Shown here in pieces: positions 45,201 through 49,108 of a DNA stretch of 49,108 nucleotides. The notes under the pieces were generated by a model, which ran no database searches, was not told where the DNA came from, and worked only from the letters and a program-made list of their open reading frames with translations. The position numbers and the translations under genes are program-made. Position 1 is the first letter of the stretch; every line of letters starts with the position of its first letter. This DNA comes from an uncultured Bacteroidota bacterium. Lineage in GTDB: Bacteria; Bacteroidota; Bacteroidia; Chitinophagales; Chitinophagaceae. The DNA lies in contig CAINUN010000094.1 of NCBI GenBank assembly GCA_903853805.1, positions 1 through 49,108 on the forward strand. The letters are read 5' to 3'.

Positions 45201-48200
45201 ATCCGTTCCATTATAAATTACATAATGCGTACCAGAATAAGGAGCTGAATTTGCTTTCTCAACTGTATCTCCTGAACCGAATATTGCATTACCAATGTAA
45301 GTTATACTGTCAACAGGAATAGCGGTTAAGCCACCGTTATTAATTCTTTCTTTAGCAATAACCATTCGTTTTAAGCCATTTCCATTGGTCCAGTGAATTC
45401 TACATGAAGTAGATGAAAGGCTATCTACTTTAATTTTCTTAGATGCTGTGCTTGGTGGACCTAAAAGTGTTTTGGTCTCTAAATGCAAATCAGGACGATA
45501 AGCATATGTATTGTTTAATGTGTCCCATTCATAAACCTCAAAGTAATAGAAGTTGTCAGCAATAAGATTGGCAATATTAATTGTGTAAAAAGAAGGATTT
45601 ACAGACCCTGGTCTATTTCTCCTTTCAAACAATGCATATGCATTACCTACTTTAGGTGCAGTAGTTGTGTCGAATAAAACATTTTGATCACTTGGAGCAA
45701 GATAATCAATTCCATTTGTAGGTGAATCTGATATTGAAACAGAAGGTCTTGCTAAAACCAAAACACCTTTTTCTGCTGATGGATTTGTTATCTTAATCTG
45801 CAAAGTATATTTTGACCTTAAAGAAGCAATAGTAGCAGAAGTTCTAAATGCTTTTTCAACAGGTACAGAATTATAAACAATTCCAGCACCTGCACCATTA
45901 TATTCAAAAACACCCAGAGTATATAACCCAAATGTATCTAATCCTGAAAGATCAAATGTTGTATCTGTGCCACTATAAATAACATAAAGATTATTAGTTA
46001 ATGAATCTCCTAGACCAGGCACTGGATTAGCAATATACTCAATACCATCAACAGGTTGAACATTAGCTAAAATTGAATCATTAGTTTGAAGCACAATCAT
46101 TCTTCCATGTCCATTACCTGGAGTAAAATGACCGTTGACTCCATCCTGCCAAATATTGGTAAACTGAAGATTAGATGGTGCAACTGAAGGTGCATTTGAT
46201 GTAGTTTCATCACCTACAAGACTTGCCACTTTGTAGTAAGAAATCCCATCAGAGCTTGTGTCATATTCATAAACTGTGAAGTAATAATGTGTTCCATAAT
46301 TTAGTCCACCTAAGTTTAATTCAACAGTACTTAATGTACTCATAGAATTATATATCACTTTTGCATTTCCTAAAGTTGAAAGTCCAACATCATTAATGTT
46401 CATTGAAGTATTATCTTGAGCATTGTATGTGATATTACATCCAGGCTCATCTGTAGCAGGGTTTGATTCACTTGCTAAAACTAAAACACCTTCACCATCT
46501 CCTCTATCAAAATCAAAAGTTAGTGAATCAGAATAAATATTAACAGTTGTATAGTTTGATGCTTCTGTCGTAGGAGTTTCAAAAAGATTCAATGTTGAAG
46601 TTATTGGAAGTGTATTAACACATCCTGCATTATCTAAAATTGAAAGAGTGAAATCACCAATATTAGCAACGGTAGGATTTGACAAAATACCATTAATAAT
46701 AGTGTCCCCATCAGAATTTGTCCAGAAATAATCATATGGAGATTGACCACCACTTGCATTAGCAGTAAATGAAACAGGGGTACCAGGACAAGTTCCATCA
46801 TTCCCTACAATCGCAGTGATATCATCTAAAACATTAACAGTAGTCATAGCGTTATTACTAATACAACCATGCTCGTCAGTTACAAGTAGACTATAATCTC
46901 CATTATCTGATGGAGTTGCTCCTGTAATAACTGGGTTTTCATCTGTTAAAATACTAAGGTCAGGTGTAGTCCATTCATAATTCAACTGACCAAAACCACC
47001 AGTTAAAGAAGATGAAAGAGTAACATCAAAGCCATAACACAAAGCATCATTCGAAACAAATAACAATAAAGGATCATAAACATTGATATTTGTAAAGGCT
47101 GAATCGCTTTTACAACCCATATCATCAGTAACAACAATATTATAAACTCCTACTTTACTACTATCCGCATTAGAAATTTCAGGATTCTGATCATTAATAG
47201 AATATAAATTTGGTCCATACCAATTATACGCTGCATAATTTCCGGAACCACCTGTGGCAGAAGCTGAAAGTATGATAGCATCACCATTACAATAATTCGT
47301 ATCTGTTGATGCAGTCACATTAATTTGATCTAGCATTGTTATATTAACAATATCTGATGAAGTACATCCTAAATCATCTGTAGCAGTTACTGTATAATCC
47401 CCGTTTTCACCAGGTGTAGCAAATAATATTTCACCTCCTGCTAACGGATCCGTTGCAGGGTTAATCCATGAATAAGTAATAGGATTAGTTCCTCCAGTTG
47501 CCAATGGTGTAAATACAACATGCGTACCATAACAGTAAGTAGTATCATTTCCAGCATTCACATTAATTGCATCATTTATATTTATTGTAACTTGATCTTG
47601 AATACTACTACAACCAGCATCATCAGTTACTATTAAAGAATATAAACCAGACTCATTTGTTGTTGCATCTTGTATTTCCGGGTTTTGATCATTTAGAACT
47701 GTAGCATTAGGTGTTGTCCATTCAAAAGTATAAGTACCAGAACCACCTGTAGCATCTCCATTGAAGTTAAATGTAGTACCATAGCAATAAGTTGTATCAG
47801 ACCCTGCTGAAGGAATTATTGGATTATTTACTGAGATAGAAACTGAAGCAACAGGACTAATACAACCAGCATCATCTGTAACCTGTAGTTGATAAACTCC
47901 AGAATGAATAACATCAGCGCTATTAGTTACTGTAACATTTTGTGTATTATCTGAAAACCCATTAGGACCATTCCAACTTAAAGTTGAAAAAACACCACTT
48001 CCACCAAAAATAGAGCTATTAATTTTAATAGTAGTACCTGGGCAATAAGTTGTATCATTACCTAAATCAACAGAAATTGGGTTTAATACAGTTATAGTCA
48101 TTGTATCAATTCCTAAACAGCCATTACTATCAGTGGCTGTGACAGTATAAATTCCGTTATGAATGGTAGATGCTCCAAAAATTGTATTGGAAGAAACAGG

Positions 48201-49108
48201 ATCAGAATTAAAATCTTTCCATGAATAAACATATGGAATTGTGCCACCTGATGCTGAGGCATCTAAATTTATATCAACTCCATCACAATAAGGAGAAGCA
48301 TTTATTGCTGTAGCAACAACAGGTGTTGAAACATCAAGAGTAACAATATAAGGTGCACTTACGCAGCCGTAATCGTCTGTAGCTACAAATTCATAATTAC
48401 CACTGTTTAGTGATGTTGAATTTGTAATTATTGGATTTTGGTCGATGCTGTTAAAACCATTTGGACCTGTCCATGAATAAGTATAGCCATTTCCTGTTCC
48501 ACCTACTGCATCATCTCCTGTAAAAGTAATTGTAGCATCATTACAATATATCGAAGCATCTGAAATTGCTAATACAGCAATCGATCCCATGACACTTATG
48601 TCTCTTGTGGCATCCGCACTTATACAACCAAAATCATCTGTAACAATCAAATGGTATGTTCCAGAATTTGAAGCACTTGCATTTGATATATTAGGATTCT
48701 GTAATGAGCTAGTGAAAATGTTATTATCAGTCCATTCATAGGTATATCCTGTGTTACTTCCACCTAAAGCATTTCCAGTGAAATTAATAATACTACCATC
48801 ACAATATAGTGTTGTATCAGAGCTTGCTATTGCAACTAGAGGCTCATAAACAGTAACACTAACTGTTTCATCTCCACTTGTACAGCCATGATCATCAGTA
48901 ACTACTAAATGATATGCACCACTGTTTGAAGCAATAGCATTTGATATAACAGGACTTGCATCTGAACTAGTATAACCATTTGGTCCAGACCAAGCATAGG
49001 TAGAATAGGTTCCTGTGCCTCCAACGGCATTGCCACTTAAAGTGATAGTTCCATCATTACAATATACAACCGCATCGGCTGATGCTGTTGCTACAACTGC
49101 ATCATAAA
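42225..49108 (-). CDS. Giant T9SS-exported adhesin, N-terminus beyond the window
   Basis: The frame has no stop from 42225 to the window end, so at least 2,290 residues are visible and the start lies past 49108. An internal TTG near 48650 is not the start, since clear repeats continue upstream. Architecture from N to C: ten visible SprB/PKD-like repeats of about 85-95 residues (49108 to about 46590), each with a YC.G and a DD.GC motif; six FN3-like modules in three A/B pairs (about 46590-44320); a jelly-roll-like domain (DGWESTD...); a beta-rich region; an acidic linker (EGDDDDDGSNAGN); and a T9SS sorting domain (SVSPNPAVDFINL, VTGQVMNST, MGMYTIEVI). SprB-type proteins act in surface adhesion or gliding; that role here is inferred. 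Confidence 0.88.
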   Translation of the reverse strand, partial: YDAVVATASADAVVYCNDGTITLSGNAVGGTGTYSTYAWSGPNGYTSSDASPVISNAIASNSGAYHLVVTDDHGCTSGDETVSVTVYEPLVAIASSDTTLYCDGSIINFTGNALGGSNTGYTYEWTDNNIFTSSLQNPNISNASASNSGTYHLIVTDDFGCISADATRDISVMGSIAVLAISDASIYCNDATITFTGDDAVGGTGNGYTYSWTGPNGFNSIDQNPIITNSTSLNSGNYEFVATDDYGCVSAPYIVTLDVSTPVVATAINASPYCDGVDINLDASASGGTIPYVYSWKDFNSDPVSSNTIFGASTIHNGIYTVTATDSNGCLGIDTMTITVLNPISVDLGNDTTYCPGTTIKINSSIFGGSGVFSTLSWNGPNGFSDNTQNVTVTNSADVIHSGVYQLQVTDDAGCISPVASVSISVNNPIIPSAGSDTTYCYGTTFNFNGDATGGSGTYTFEWTTPNATVLNDQNPEIQDATTNESGLYSLIVTDDAGCSSIQDQVTININDAINVNAGNDTTYCYGTHVVFTPLATGGTNPITYSWINPATDPLAGGEILFATPGENGDYTVTATDDLGCTSSDIVNITMLDQINVTASTDTNYCNGDAIILSASATGGSGNYAAYNWYGPNLYSINDQNPEISNADSSKVGVYNIVVTDDMGCKSDSAFTNINVYDPLLLFVSNDALCYGFDVTLSSSLTGGFGQLNYEWTTPDLSILTDENPVITGATPSDNGDYSLLVTDEHGCISNNAMTTVNVLDDITAIVGNDGTCPGTPVSFTANASGGQSPYDYFWTNSDGDTIINGILSNPTVANIGDFTLSILDNAGCVNTLPITSTLNLFETPTTEASNYTTVNIYSDSLTFDFDRGDGEGVLVLASESNPATDEPGCNITYNAQDNTSMNINDVGLSTLGNAKVIYNSMSTLSTVELNLGGLNYGTHYYFTVYEYDTSSDGISYYKVASLVGDETTSNAPSVAPSNLQFTNIWQDGVNGHFTPGNGHGRMIVLQTNDSILANVQPVDGIEYIANPVPGLGDSLTNNLYVIYSGTDTTFDLSGLDTFGLYTLGVFEYNGAGAGIVYNSVPVEKAFRTSATIASLRSKYTLQIKITNPSAEKGVLVLARPSVSISDSPTNGIDYLAPSDQNVLFDTTTAPKVGNAYALFERRNRPGSVNPSFYTINIANLIADNFYYFEVYEWDTLNNTYAYRPDLHLETKTLLGPPSTASKKIKVDSLSSTSCRIHWTNGNGLKRMVIAKERINNGGLTAIPVDSITYIGNAIFGSGDTVEKANSAPYSGTHYVIYNGTDSSVTITGLSPFTSYNFGVIEYNGADGFENYKQSYPNVTVATPGLSYTSVSPKKMSIKFTQGNGRGAIVLVKEGSPISTGPSNGVNYNGSTYYTVTSNPPTISFNNDSFSVINGAKVIYKNPYSTSAIKTFILSDLKSGTHYYLAAYEWDSDGTYYLSYNMVLSDTTTGLTVPTTAAKNIIIDNVAATSFKVHWTNGNGNNRIVVMRAMGNLNCTPQNNVIYTANSVFGSGDTVKLSNNATYSSNKNFVVYNGSDTSVTVSNLLSNTSYYVRVYEYNGVNPNMYGVASASANKKTTSNFYTLSKIGQTYAQTFDSIATNGLPDGWESTDASIDANSGATAANGVYHFGGGNYSSENRALGMIGNNSVGIKFKNSTGKTITSVLIRYKGSQWRTGAGRTIWGLGGNATLDKLRFYLSQDAYSINDPNIYLTSTPATWVIDSSLTYQNNNNATLYSLDTTILAEGTLNILNSLPTQIRGASLTGLNIPNFSTFFIKISHEGQLGDALALDSLEIVPFSNTIIGSNTINNGSFSDLNIISGIATQTLNTVNVTNAMNIENGATYDFVSSSNRNLKLYGKLYTDNDLGHGNISTGVTSSIYLYGNGTTNNIHLTPTDNIMRNLVVSTGVTANLKSTVRITGGGQYGTVSVGTSNGNATLNTNGYLILKSDTTSTSAINPIYGVVNGDVNVERAMTNAAGNRLLGHPFSEDISLGMLNDNIALEVSGGSQNIWYFDGSLTAISTASSFLSSSSYRDFANLSSLWATTSVARVYKAVGANTVDFTGPINQGTKTITLNGTSGSLVLVPNPYPSGVKLTNPLNTATNIGDTVWTYNFSTNSFKARASSSWSSLSIPMCAVFAVRLTAASAAITFVESDKLASPNATASFKPEGDDDDDGSNAGNSNTLSNLSGNGSDGSLVLSVSPNPAVDFINLVMNGKDVKAVVRIINVTGQVMNSTEIPTVQHSQLTIPVNNLPMGMYTIEVITDNDKISQQFIKL

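Noticed and set aside
48600-48650. Apparent TTG start of the giant protein at about 48650
   Set aside because: The same frame continues without stop to the window edge with two more matching repeats, so the start is outside the window.
1-49108. tRNA genes, transposases, integrases or phage modules
   Set aside because: None was recognised on reading. A covariance-model scan for tRNA was not possible, so a missed tRNA cannot be fully excluded.

Overview
The window looks like a chromosome segment of a Bacteroidota bacterium, probably near the Chitinophagaceae or Sphingobacteriia type (inference). The supporting signs are three very large secreted proteins with C-terminal type IX secretion sorting domains, promoters with the phylum's TAnnTTTG -7 box, an LptE/SecG envelope cluster of the kind common in this phylum, AT-rich spacers, and SprB-like and PKD-like adhesin repeats. 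I see no tRNA, rRNA, CRISPR array, transposase, integrase or reverse transcriptase.

Layout. 1-1755 is accessory-looking: the end of a frameshifted beta-helix-like gene, two interlocked inverted repeats, and about 500 bp of decayed repeats that keep a 21-bp period. 1756-5842 holds a HAD phosphatase (+), a DUF58 protein and an LtaS-like sulfatase (both -). 5968-10460 is a tight minus-strand operon, miaB - sigma-54 activator - lptE - TPR protein - secG, with a recognisable promoter and terminator. 10593-16835 carries housekeeping and catabolic genes: punA, cutC with a glycosylasparaginase, a divergent GH18 chitinase, then a CoA-disulfide reductase-rhodanese fusion followed by a methyltransferase. 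16936-19012 holds a small secreted gene cut by an in-frame TAA, a gene of unknown function, and a 41-bp tandem array. 19013-25383 holds a GT2 glycosyltransferase, an arginine-decarboxylase-like protein, a Cys/Met-metabolism PLP enzyme, a hotdog thioesterase, mscL, a small secreted protein and an AlkD-like HEAT protein.

25391-35459 is a block of exported proteins on the minus strand: a subtilisin-family protease with a T9SS tail, an outer-membrane beta-barrel, and a lectin-like adhesin with eight PKD-like repeats. 35838-38109 is the ribosomal cluster rplK-rplA-rplJ-rplL. It is cut off from its usual partners: no secE/nusG lies upstream, and a strong terminator instead of rpoB lies downstream. 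38222-39764 holds a small membrane protein, two families of palindromic repeats (the second also 41 bp in period) and an unknown protein. Tex follows, and the window closes inside a giant minus-strand adhesin of at least 2,290 residues whose N-terminus lies beyond position 49108.

The most unusual items are the phased 21-bp array with the neighbouring pseudoknot-like inverted repeats, the detached ribosomal cluster, two unrelated arrays that share a 41-bp period with one dyad per unit, and the paired A/B module architecture of the giant adhesin. Nothing here proves a new multi-gene system. The 966-1660 region is the best candidate for something not covered by standard annotation.
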